The notes beneath the pieces were generated by a model. That model searched no databases. It was not told the DNA's origin and worked only from the letters and a program-made list of their open reading frames with translations. The translations under genes were made by a program, and so were the position numbers. 64,000 nucleotides of DNA. Origin: Vibrio marinisediminis. GTDB taxonomy: Bacteria > Pseudomonadota > Gammaproteobacteria > Enterobacterales > Vibrionaceae. Within the stretch, counting starts at the first letter, position 1. Each line of letters opens with the position of its first letter. Positions 10,093 to 18,552 of the stretch are shown here, one piece after another. The stretch covers positions 1-64,000 of the forward strand of contig NZ_JACFYF010000011.1 of NCBI RefSeq assembly GCF_014050145.1, in the 5' to 3' direction.

Positions 10093-11652
10093 ATGAAACG
10101 CATTCCTGCGTTGGACTCAATTCGAGGGCTATTGCTCATCGTCATGACGTTGAACCATTTGTTTTGGATCAGCGGTGGTAACTCAATCGTACAATTTTTT
10201 ACTCTACAACCTTTTGGACAATTTGGTGCGGCTGAATGCTTTATCTTGGTTTCAGGCTTTTTGGCTGGCGCAATCTACAGCCGAGAGAAATTAAGTAACG
10301 CCGAAGTTAAAACCAAAGCTTGGGGTCGAGCTTTGACGATCTTCCGATATCATATCGTCTGCTTGGCAATTGTTTTTGTTTGGTTTGCTTTGTGCAGTGC
10401 TTATTTACCGTGGGCAATGCAAGTAATACAACCTAATTTGACAAGTCTTGTCGAGGCGCCTTGGTCATCTACCGTGCTGAGTGCACTCTTGATCAATAAG
10501 CCTAATTATCTTGAAATCCTTCCTCTGTATATCATGTATATGCTGTTGCTACCGGCGCTTGTTGCTGCCTATCGTCGAGGTTGGATGATAGGGGTGATCG
10601 TGATAAGCACCATAGTATGGAGTATGAGTGGGTCTATATCAGATAGTCTCTTACTTGGTTTGCTCTCTCCGATTTTCCCTGATTTAGCATTGCAAACTGG
10701 CTACTTTGACCCATTTGCTTGGCAGTTTTTGTTTGTTGTTGCCTCGGCGTTTGGCTATGCCGCAAATCAGGCTAATTTTCGCTGGTACTCGGCTACGTTT
10801 GCCGTTGGCGCAGCGATAATCGCGGTTATCTTTTTGTGTGCTCACCACGGTACTTTCACTCGCTGGGGACTCCATCAAGGCATACTTTATTCATTGGCAG
10901 ATAAACCTGAGTTAGGTTGGTTCCGTGTTCTCAATATCGCTATTTGGGCCTACCTAACGGCTGTTTTGATCCGCATTCGACCGAATTGGTTGGTGTTTAG
11001 ACCACTAAGTTACATTGGGCGCCATTCTTTACAAGTATTTGCATGGCATACCGTCATGATCTACTTAATGGCTCCGATGCTGATGTCGCAACGTTTTGAA
11101 CCTCATTATGAATGGCTTGTTTTTTTATGCGCGGCATCAATTTGGATTCCAGTATGGATGCGAGAGCACAGCGAGCACTTTTCGACAACGAAGCGTTGGA
11201 GCTTAGGAGGGGGCGGTGCCATCACGGTGGCTTTGATGTTGTCGTTAACTTTTACACCTGAAGCGGTGCCAGTAGTGGAGGCTGATAGTAAGGGGTTAGC
11301 ACCACTCTCGGTGAAAATTGAAAATATTCAAGGTGATGGCGCGGTAGTGATTTTAGTGTATGCCGAAGAGGACAATCTAATGGGAATGCCGAGTATTCAT
11401 GCTCAAGGTTATTCTCCACAGACTGCAAACTCAGGGGTGGTTATTGAAGGAATACCAGTTGGTAAATATGCGATATTTGCTTTTCAAGATGATGATAATG
11501 ACAACCAACTGACGATGGGACCTAGTGGTATGCCGGTTGAAGGTTTCGGCTATTCCAACAATCCTGCCTTGCAAGGACCTCCAAACAAGGCACAAATCCA
11601 GTTTGCTCATCCCGACAAAGCACACCAAACGATACAGTTGGTTAATTTTTAG
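10093..11652 (+). CDS. OpgC-like membrane acyltransferase with C-terminal DUF2141-like domain
   Basis: About 519 residues. The N-terminal part (to about residue 375) has ten or so membrane helices and begins with the OpgC/acyltransferase-3 signature (PALDSIRGLLLIVMTLNH), plus AAECFILVSGFLAG. The last ~125 residues leave the membrane and look like a DUF2141 domain (SVKIENIQGDGAVVILVY, KYAIFAFQDDDNDNQL). OpgC enzymes succinylate periplasmic glucans; the target here is unknown. TTG at 10087 is possible, but AGAAGGA upstream favours ATG at 10093. The gene is followed by a strong terminator. The fusion is unusual. Confidence 0.8.
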   Translation: MKRIPALDSIRGLLLIVMTLNHLFWISGGNSIVQFFTLQPFGQFGAAECFILVSGFLAGAIYSREKLSNAEVKTKAWGRALTIFRYHIVCLAIVFVWFALCSAYLPWAMQVIQPNLTSLVEAPWSSTVLSALLINKPNYLEILPLYIMYMLLLPALVAAYRRGWMIGVIVISTIVWSMSGSISDSLLLGLLSPIFPDLALQTGYFDPFAWQFLFVVASAFGYAANQANFRWYSATFAVGAAIIAVIFLCAHHGTFTRWGLHQGILYSLADKPELGWFRVLNIAIWAYLTAVLIRIRPNWLVFRPLSYIGRHSLQVFAWHTVMIYLMAPMLMSQRFEPHYEWLVFLCAASIWIPVWMREHSEHFSTTKRWSLGGGGAITVALMLSLTFTPEAVPVVEADSKGLAPLSVKIENIQGDGAVVILVYAEEDNLMGMPSIHAQGYSPQTANSGVVIEGIPVGKYAIFAFQDDDNDNQLTMGPSGMPVEGFGYSNNPALQGPPNKAQIQFAHPDKAHQTIQLVNF

Positions 11653-11680
11653 CTAACGACCAGCGAGTTCTAATTGTGTA

Positions 11681-11726
11681 AAAAGAGCCTCTGCCTACGA
11701 ATTTATCGAGACAGAGGCTCTTTTTT
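11681..11726. terminator. Bidirectional terminator between convergent genes
   Basis: AAAGAGCCTCTG (11682-11693) pairs with CAGAGGCTCTTT (11712-11723), an 18-base loop, with T-runs on both strands. It serves the acyltransferase gene on plus and the AraC-family gene on minus. Confidence 0.85.
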
Positions 11727-11744
11727 GGCGATGGTTTAGGGGAC

Positions 11745-13124
11745 TCAAACAGCCCAGCTGGATTTTTGTCTTGAGGCTCTTCGGTATTTAATCGGCGTGA
11801 GCAGCTCAAACTCGATGTAGCCATCATTGAACGCGAATTGCTGAAATATTTCAGGTGCTACGCGGTATTGATATTGCCTATGCTGCGAGAGCCGTAAATA
11901 GAATTTTTCGAGTTGATTTTCCAGTTGCCATACGTCGTTACCACGCCATTGAGTGAGTAAATATTTCCCTTGGCAGGAAATGTCATTCTCATTGTCCGCC
12001 GGAAATTGTTTACTAGACTCAGCGAAAAGAAGTCCCAGTGAATAATGGTACTGGCTATTGGGTTTTTCCATAGGGTGGTGGAAAACAACAGACACATCTT
12101 CATTGTTGCTATAACAAGAGTCCCATTGCTCGAGTAGGGTTGATAGCCTGCGAGTTCCGGCTCTCTTATTCACTGGAATTGAGCAGGAAATGGTTGAGCA
12201 TAAGTGGTGGTTAAGGCTGATCTCATTGTGTTCATCAAACAAATCCCAAGTAGCGTCTGATTGGCTGTTTTCAATAGGCTCTATTTGACACTTGTGATGC
12301 AACTGACCCGTTTGATAGTCGTAATCCCAAAAAGAAGGCAAACCCGCAAAGTAATGTTGTTTTTCCTGATAAAGGCGTTGATTTAAAGGATAAAAAACAG
12401 CTGGCACATAGCTTGGACTAGGCAACGAAAGAGCCGCTAGTTGGCAACTAGGTAGTCTAATTTCCAAAAGATAGCCTGGAATGGCGTCTCCTTTGGCAAA
12501 TGGGACTGCAATAGACATAGGGTATGTGCTTGTTGCTTCTTGGTTGTGCTCTCGAAATTCGAGTATTTGTGCCCGATGCAGCGTTAAGGACTCAGCATTA
12601 GGCATGGCGAGTAACTCGCGATAAGCAAGGTCGATGGTATTGAAAATGACATCAATATCGCGTTGTGGGCTGCTGACTGAAAAAACAAAACAGCCCCAAC
12701 GTGTCTCTGGTTGTTCAAATATGGAGATTGATAGTGATTGTAAGGTGGAGAGCTGCTGAACTCTTTCTGCACACAACCGTTTAAAATGAATTCGCTCTGC
12801 CCATATGTTTTGTCCTAACAAGCAGGAAGGCGTGGCTGACATATGTTGGCGAAAAGCCCGAGCAAACGCTTCTTGAGACTCGAATCCAAATTCAATCGCG
12901 ACATCGAGAACACGGTATTTTCCTTCTGCTAGTCGACTTGCCGCCATACTTAAAATTCGAGCACGCTGATAGTAAGAGATGGAATAGCCTGTCGTTGCTT
13001 TAAATTGATGTTGAATATAAGAGCGACTGTAGCCAGATTGTTTGGCTATCTCGTTAATGCTTAGAAGCTTAGGCAGTTGGCTTTCGATGAGTTCAACAAT
13101 GCTCAGAATAAGAGTTTGATTCAT
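11745..13124 (-). CDS. AraC/Rob-type regulator with long effector part
   Basis: A 459-residue protein with an N-terminal AraC DNA-binding region (residues about 5-105: two helix-turn-helix units, SINEIAKQSGYSRSYIQHQF and VLDVAIEFGFESQEAFARAF). About 350 residues of presumed effector-binding region follow, long enough for two GyrI-like folds; WGCFVFSV near residue 135 could start the first. The N-terminal HTH order is like Rob/SoxS-type proteins, but the protein is much longer than Rob (about 290). The gene stands alone on the minus strand. Ligand and targets unknown. Confidence 0.82.
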   Translation of the reverse strand: MNQTLILSIVELIESQLPKLLSINEIAKQSGYSRSYIQHQFKATTGYSISYYQRARILSMAASRLAEGKYRVLDVAIEFGFESQEAFARAFRQHMSATPSCLLGQNIWAERIHFKRLCAERVQQLSTLQSLSISIFEQPETRWGCFVFSVSSPQRDIDVIFNTIDLAYRELLAMPNAESLTLHRAQILEFREHNQEATSTYPMSIAVPFAKGDAIPGYLLEIRLPSCQLAALSLPSPSYVPAVFYPLNQRLYQEKQHYFAGLPSFWDYDYQTGQLHHKCQIEPIENSQSDATWDLFDEHNEISLNHHLCSTISCSIPVNKRAGTRRLSTLLEQWDSCYSNNEDVSVVFHHPMEKPNSQYHYSLGLLFAESSKQFPADNENDISCQGKYLLTQWRGNDVWQLENQLEKFYLRLSQHRQYQYRVAPEIFQQFAFNDGYIEFELLTPIKYRRASRQKSSWAV

Positions 13125-13322
13125 GTTAGGCAGGGTTAAATAGGCAATGCTGTTACTCTATTATTTGAGCCAAACCAAGCAAACGTTAGAGCCATTTTGG
13201 TAGTAATTGTTGCGAAGAGAATCGCGTTATCAATGGTAGATAGCCTGTTGGCAAGGAGTGGTATACAAAGAGCAGAAGGTTAGATTCCAGAGGCAAGAGA
13301 GTATAAACTGCATCAATAACGT

Positions 13323-13356
13323 AAAAAGCCGATACTGGTGAGAGTATCGGCTTTTT
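13323..13356 (-). terminator. Intrinsic terminator of the IIA-IICB PTS operon
   Basis: A perfect 14-bp stem, AAAAAGCCGATACT (13323-13336) with AGTATCGGCTTTTT (13343-13356), loop of 6. On the minus strand it follows the IICB stop and ends in a T-run. Confidence 0.9.
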
Positions 13357-13407
13357 GTTATCTCCGGCTTAGATGTCGGAACTAAGCTGGTAGAATTTGA
13401 GTCGTCA

Positions 13408-14808
13408 TTAACTTACGATTAATGTCGCTGCTTGTTTCATCGCTTCTTTGGTTGAACACTCAATTACTTTTGAGTTAGCAAATCGTTGTGCGTCTTTCAC
13501 TTGAATGTCGTGCGCAAGGATAACCAGTTTCGCGTTTGCAACATCTAGGTCAGTAATGCGGTTTTGAATGCCGTTTTGACCTTGTGTTTCAACTTTGATC
13601 TTAATCCCCGCTGCTGCGCCTGCTTTTTCTAGTGCTTTTGCTGCCATGAACGTGTGTGCTACACCTGAAGGGCAACAAGTTACTGCTACTACGTCGTACT
13701 CGCCTTCGCCTGCTGCTGGAGCCGCTGCTGCTTGAACTGGCGCTGCTGTCTGCTCTTCTTCTGCTTCTTCTTCAGCAACTGGTTTCCAGAAGCCAACGAT
13801 AAGTGCCGTTGTTAGTGAACCTAGTGCAATACCCACTACGTACATTGGAATGTTGCTTGATACTGGCGCAGTAATTAGACCGCCCCATGGTGCGTGTAGT
13901 AGAACATCTGTTAGGAAGCCAAATACACAACCTACGATACCACCCGCTACGATTGAAGGAAGAACGCGCATAGGGTCGTTTGCTGCGAATGGGATAGCAC
14001 CTTCAGAGATACCGATTGAACCCATGATTGCTGCTGCTTTACCTGCTTCTTGTTCTTCTTTAGAGAATTTCTTCTTGAATAGGAAAGTCGCTAGAGCCAT
14101 ACCTAGAGGAGGTGTACAGATTGCGATACCAACGCCACCCATTAGCCATGGTTGAGTATCAACTTGAGTTTGGGCAAATAGCGTTGCTACTTTGTTGATT
14201 GGACCACCCATGTCGAATGCAGTCATACCACCTAGGATAGTACCTAGAACCACTTTAGATGCACCAGCCATTGAAGCTAGGAACTCGTTCATAGACGTCA
14301 TGAACAATTTGATTGGCTCACCGATACCCCATAGAACGATACCAGCAGAAACCAGTGTACCGATCAGAGGGTAGATGAAGTAGGCGCCAAGTGCCGTCAT
14401 GTTTGGTGATAGTGGAATTTTCTTAAGTTGGAAAACCACGCCACCTGCGATGAAACCCGCTACGATACAACCTAGGAAACCGCCGCCCATATCAGCCATG
14501 ATGCCTGAAGCAATCATCGCAGGAGCAAGTGCTGGTTTGTCAGCGATTGAGTAACCAATGAATCCGCCAAGGATGATTGGGAATAGAACCAGACCTTTGA
14601 TACCGATATTAGAAATATCCGCTAAGATGCCAGTTGCTGGAACCGCGCCTTTACCTGATGCCATTACCGCTAGAGCAAGTAGAACACCACCGGCAACGAT
14701 AAAAGGCAACATGTGTGACGTACCAAAAAGTAGGTGTCCTTTTAAAGTGCTAAGTGTCTTTTTTAGATCACTCTTATTATTGGTAGTTTGAGCTGTTAGG
14801 GTACTCAT
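13408..14808 (-). CDS. Fructose-type PTS permease, EIICB
   Basis: A 466-residue inner-membrane sugar permease with EIIC at residues about 20-345 (starting near HLLFGTSHMLPFIVAGG, with GISEGAIPFAANDP near 260). An Ala/Glu-rich linker around 350-370 follows, then EIIB. The EIIB phosphocysteine is Cys379 in VTCCPSGVAHT. The separate EIIA gene lies 11 bases upstream, so the pair makes a complete PTS. Sugar specificity is not readable; it is closest here to the fused EIIACB at 30814-32682. A strong terminator ends the operon. Confidence 0.93.
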   Translation of the reverse strand: MSTLTAQTTNNKSDLKKTLSTLKGHLLFGTSHMLPFIVAGGVLLALAVMASGKGAVPATGILADISNIGIKGLVLFPIILGGFIGYSIADKPALAPAMIASGIMADMGGGFLGCIVAGFIAGGVVFQLKKIPLSPNMTALGAYFIYPLIGTLVSAGIVLWGIGEPIKLFMTSMNEFLASMAGASKVVLGTILGGMTAFDMGGPINKVATLFAQTQVDTQPWLMGGVGIAICTPPLGMALATFLFKKKFSKEEQEAGKAAAIMGSIGISEGAIPFAANDPMRVLPSIVAGGIVGCVFGFLTDVLLHAPWGGLITAPVSSNIPMYVVGIALGSLTTALIVGFWKPVAEEEAEEEQTAAPVQAAAAPAAGEGEYDVVAVTCCPSGVAHTFMAAKALEKAGAAAGIKIKVETQGQNGIQNRITDLDVANAKLVILAHDIQVKDAQRFANSKVIECSTKEAMKQAATLIVS

Positions 14809-14819
14809 AATTAATCCAC

Positions 14820-15260
14820 CTATGAATTGATTAAAATATTTAGAATTTGTTGTTCATTCTGTGCATTGTTAATTTCTTCGATAAACTCATCGCTGAATTT
14901 TCCGAATAATTCTTGTAGTACATAAATATGATGATCAGCGCCGTTGTCTGGTGAAGCAATCATGAAAAATACAGTAGGTTTAATACCGTCTTCGTCACCA
15001 TATTCAATACCGTCACGCATTACACCAACAGCGATTGCAGGTTCAATTACTGCTTTGCTTTTAGCGTGCGGGTAAGCGATACCATCAGTGGATGTAACGC
15101 TGACAGATTCACGAGTTTCGATGTCTGATAAAAAGGCATCTTTATTGCTGATTCGGTTGTCGTTTAATAGTAATTGAGCCAACTCTTCAAACACTTCTTT
15201 TTTATTATTTGCTTGAAGTTGATGTTTAATTAAATTGACGTTTGTTAGTTGTGTAATCAT
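14820..15260 (-). CDS. Fructose-type PTS EIIA
   Basis: A 146-residue soluble EIIA of the fructose/mannitol type, with phosphoryl-accepting His65 in IAYPHAKS and the conserved FFMIASPDNGADHH region. It hands phosphate from HPr to the EIIB domain of the gene directly downstream. Its length is normal for a single EIIA. The upstream region (15261-15627) carries a CRP-like half site and a match to the spaced repeat seen near the other PTS, suggesting sugar control. Confidence 0.93.
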   Translation of the reverse strand: MITQLTNVNLIKHQLQANNKKEVFEELAQLLLNDNRISNKDAFLSDIETRESVSVTSTDGIAYPHAKSKAVIEPAIAVGVMRDGIEYGDEDGIKPTVFFMIASPDNGADHHIYVLQELFGKFSDEFIEEINNAQNEQQILNILINS

Positions 15261-15348
15261 GTTTAACTCATGGTTTTAATGTTCTGAGTTAAAATTAATC
15301 CATGCGTTGAATAAGCGAAATAGCAAAAAAAATCCAATCACTATACTT

Positions 15349-15384
15349 TTGTATCAAAGCAATCTGAGTGTGATAACGGTCATT
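15349..15384. promoter_or_regulatory. Candidate regulatory site upstream of the PTS EIIA gene
   Basis: TTGTAT (15349) and GTGTGAT (15368) start 19 bases apart, the same spacing as two stronger copies at 28337-28373 and 28513-28549. TGTGA (15369-15373), six bases and TCATT also loosely resemble a CRP site. Either reading is by eye only. Confidence 0.35.
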
Positions 15385-15559
15385 ATTTTATTTTGGCTAA
15401 TTTCAGTTGCAGCGGTGTTGGCGGGCGCTTGAAACTTTAACGCATATGCTGGAATTGAGAGTAGGGAAGGAGAAAGAGCTGAGAGAGCGAGAATAGAGGC
15501 GGCGATTTTCCGTTCACCAGTCCTAGGTCGGTTTCGCTAAATGGAAACCTTAACTGAGC

Positions 15560-15602
15560 GACACTCTAAGATTCTATGGGTTGCATAGTATTTTAGAGTG
15601 TC
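15560..15602 (-). terminator. Stem-loop after the DUF294 sensor gene
   Basis: GACACTCTAA (15560-15569) pairs perfectly with TTAGAGTGTC (15593-15602), and inner bases CTATG/CATAG extend the pairing. It lies 26 bases past the sensor stop on the minus strand. No T-run follows. Confidence 0.5.
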
Positions 15603-15627
15603 TGCCTGTTAAAGTGAATGTTACTGC

Positions 15628-18189
15628 CTAAGACAAGAAATCTTGCTGTACTTTTGAGTGAAACATCGAAATTCGGCTCAGAACATTGGTCAGATTCTGA
15701 GTCTCTAAGACGGTTAACTCACTGACTGTCAGCATGTCGTTGATTTGTCTGAGATCGCTGTACTCAATGATCTGGTTCATAAAACGAAGCTGCCAGATAT
15801 GATCAAAGATATAGACCATTTCTCGGTAGGTTGTGGCGTCGATCTCTTCCACAGCATGCAGCCCTTTTAACCTTTCAATGGTGTTGCTTTCTCGAATGTC
15901 ATGTTTGAGCGCATAGAGACGACAGAAAATCTCCATTGGTCTTAAGCAATCTTTCAGGTTTATTACTTCAAAGCCTTCGCTTTTCTCCGTGACTAACTGT
16001 CCGTCACTGTCTAATGGAATAGAATGGTTGAGACAATTTTGCGCATATACGCGTAGAAACTCCGGCTTTATCGCTAATTGCTTTTGAATATGGGCTTGAA
16101 TACCATCAGCCAGATTCGCGTTACCAAACGTAGAGCGAATATCAAAGAAAACGTTGAGCTCTAGAATCCCTTCTGGCGTCGCTTCTTCTATCCAGCGAGT
16201 GAAGTTGCTTCTCCATTCTTTCTCACTTAAGCACCACTGATGGTTGGAAGCCATAATCAAGCCATCACAATAGCTATAACCTGCTTGATTTAGCATAGCG
16301 CAGACCTTTTCAGCCAAATGCAAAAAATAGCGTCGAGTGGTTTTTAAGTCTTGATCATCAGGCGTTTCAAACACAATTGCATTGTCTTGATCAGAGAAAA
16401 GCGTCATGTCGTGTCGAGCATTGCTACCAAAAGACAAGAATGAGAAAGGCACCGGAGGCTCGCCGATTTCTTCGATGGTCAACTCAATAAAACGACAGAT
16501 AGCCGCATCATAAGTTTGCCCAATCAGTCTTCTTAAATGTTCAGGGCGTGTCCCCGAAGCAATCATTTCACGAATTAAATCAGTAAGTCGATTTAGCGAT
16601 TCAATCACATGAGAGTGGCTTTCACCTTGTTCAATATCTGCGACTATGCTGCTGCTTGTTTTATGGTATGACGAATTTGAGATCGTGGAGTTAAAACTGG
16701 CGCCGTAAACTTTGCGAACGATAGGACGGAAAGAGATGACGTGCCCCAATTTTTCTGAGAGGAAGATACGAGAGGTACTCAAGATAATATCAATCTCCCG
16801 TCCACTCTTAGTGACGATTTGAGCCTCAAATTCACTTGGTTCGGTGTCATGGGTAAACAACTGTAGCAGATGTTGCAATACTCGCTTGTTTTGTTCGGCA
16901 GTTGAAAACAGCTCTTGCCAAATCGTCTGTGATTTTAGCTCTGTATCTGTATATCCAAGAAGTTGATGTAATCGTGTATTCGAAAAAACGATTTTCCCAT
17001 CGGCTTCCAAAATGTAGCCTTCATTGGAAGATTCAACCAACGCTTTGTAACGGTTTTTAGCTTCATGCAACGCAACTTCAGCGCGCATTTTCTTTTTCTC
17101 AATCGCTTTTGATTGAGCAATGACATAAAGCATGATCAGGGCTAAACCCAAAGTAATAGCAACAAACACTCGGTAAAGGGTGGTTTCTAGGCGCTCGATT
17201 TCTTGTTGAACATCTTCAAGGTAAACGCCTGTACCCACTATCCACTGCCATTCTTCTACCCCTTCTACATAGGTCATTTTTGGCGCAGTAATTGTCGCGT
17301 CGTCTTTCCATTGCCAGAGATACTCTAAGTAACCTTCGTGGGAGGATTTTACTAACTTGGCGAGCTCAACAAAAATTGGGAAATCAGAGCTTTCACCGCT
17401 CTCATAATAGTGCGTTAAATCTTGGTTGGTTAAGTCGCTTCGATAGGGGTGCATGATCATGCGGGGATGCATATCAGTGATAAAGAAATAGTCTTTATTT
17501 TCAGGGCCGTATCTCATTGAACGAATGTCAATCGCCGCCTTGTGTTGCGCCTCTTCTAAACTGAGGGCGCCACTTTTTTCCATACCGACATACCGGTCAA
17601 CAACACTTACCGCAGTAGACGTTAGCTCTTTAAGCATCTGCTGTTTTTGCCCCACCATCGAGTCTTCAACCAGAGGCAAAATAAGATAGATTATCGCGGT
17701 AACAAACAAAATAATCGCACTGATGGTGGGTAATACGATCCGTAGCCCGAATCGATTAAGCGGTGAATCTTGCTCACTTTGTACCGCGCTTAATCCATTG
17801 AAATAATCGGCTAGCTCACTTTCGTCTAGCACGTCACCTAATTGAGCCTCGTGACTGGTATCGTGATATTTGGCAATGAACGAGCTATTTTCGAAGTCTG
17901 CTCTTGTTGGTAAATACCCGTGATAATCATCTCGAATATGCGTTTCAAGAACGTCTTTGATTTGTTGGTTTGTGTACTTGTCACCAAACGCCAGAATCGC
18001 CTCTGCTAAGGCTTCTTTACAATGGCGAAATCGACGATGTGAATACGGGTCAAATTCCACTTCTTTTGCCATTGTCTCGCAGTGGTCTTGTCCATTGTAA
18101 TCAAAAAAGCCGTCGATCCAACGATGTATATCTTCAGCTCTGACTCCGAATAAGTGTTCGGTTCGATCTGCGTGTTCAGAAATTCTCAT
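15628..18189 (-). CDS. Cache-PAS-DUF294 nucleotidyltransferase-like sensor protein
   Basis: An 853-residue membrane sensor. Residues 1-120 form a soluble N-terminal domain (HADRTEHLFGVRAEDIHRWI). TM1 lies near 149-173, then a periplasmic Cache domain (about 180-335; RYGPENKDYFFITDMHP), TM2 near 338-360, and a PAS domain about 375-490. A DUF294/GlnD-like nucleotidyltransferase core follows near 560-690 (FGSNARHDMTLFSDQDNAIV), then a DUF294 C-terminal domain. The GSxxR...SDQD motif is intact, so nucleotidyl transfer is possible but untested. The Cache domain type often binds small acids such as pyruvate; that is inference. Start ATG 18189 has AAGGAAGTG upstream. Confidence 0.87.
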   Translation of the reverse strand: MRISEHADRTEHLFGVRAEDIHRWIDGFFDYNGQDHCETMAKEVEFDPYSHRRFRHCKEALAEAILAFGDKYTNQQIKDVLETHIRDDYHGYLPTRADFENSSFIAKYHDTSHEAQLGDVLDESELADYFNGLSAVQSEQDSPLNRFGLRIVLPTISAIILFVTAIIYLILPLVEDSMVGQKQQMLKELTSTAVSVVDRYVGMEKSGALSLEEAQHKAAIDIRSMRYGPENKDYFFITDMHPRMIMHPYRSDLTNQDLTHYYESGESSDFPIFVELAKLVKSSHEGYLEYLWQWKDDATITAPKMTYVEGVEEWQWIVGTGVYLEDVQQEIERLETTLYRVFVAITLGLALIMLYVIAQSKAIEKKKMRAEVALHEAKNRYKALVESSNEGYILEADGKIVFSNTRLHQLLGYTDTELKSQTIWQELFSTAEQNKRVLQHLLQLFTHDTEPSEFEAQIVTKSGREIDIILSTSRIFLSEKLGHVISFRPIVRKVYGASFNSTISNSSYHKTSSSIVADIEQGESHSHVIESLNRLTDLIREMIASGTRPEHLRRLIGQTYDAAICRFIELTIEEIGEPPVPFSFLSFGSNARHDMTLFSDQDNAIVFETPDDQDLKTTRRYFLHLAEKVCAMLNQAGYSYCDGLIMASNHQWCLSEKEWRSNFTRWIEEATPEGILELNVFFDIRSTFGNANLADGIQAHIQKQLAIKPEFLRVYAQNCLNHSIPLDSDGQLVTEKSEGFEVINLKDCLRPMEIFCRLYALKHDIRESNTIERLKGLHAVEEIDATTYREMVYIFDHIWQLRFMNQIIEYSDLRQINDMLTVSELTVLETQNLTNVLSRISMFHSKVQQDFLS

Positions 18190-18552
18190 GGCGTTTTAGT
18201 CACTTCCTTGCATATTGATATTTGCGTCAATAACGTGTCGTAAGTAGCATTTTTATTACAAAGTATTCAATTAGCTAATGCATTGGATGCTTTTTTAATC
18301 GAAATCAATAATCAGACAATACCTCTTTCCTAGTATGGCCCCAATGTTTTGACGTGATTTTTGACAAGATGCCCAAGAGTTGTCTTGTTTTCATCAACGA
18401 AGTGGTTCTATGTTTTTCTTATCTTTTCAATAGGATAAGGCATTGGTAGCGTCTGGGATGTCGTCTAGTACTGATCGAAGGTCAGTATACCAAGTGTCAG
18501 CGGAATGCTAATTGACATAGTTCAACTTCGTCTCAATACAAAGGAAGACGAA
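18190..18552. other. Divergent promoter region
   Basis: About 360 bases between the divergent DUF294 sensor and the DUF3360 transporter. An inverted repeat TACTGATC / GGTCAGTA (one G-T pair) with a three-base loop lies at 18469-18487, in a position suited to an operator for the transporter. No ORF supported. Confidence 0.45.

Larger units (their letters stand above)
15261..15627. other. Intergenic region between PTS EIIA and the DUF294 sensor
   Basis: No gene seen. It holds the presumed EIIA promoter and the candidate site at 15349-15384. A solo unit (15470-15493) of the repeat tandemly arrayed at 20102 matches in 21 of 24 bases. A stem-loop at 15560-15602 (GACACTCTAA / TTAGAGTGTC) may end the upstream sensor transcript. 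Confidence 0.55.
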
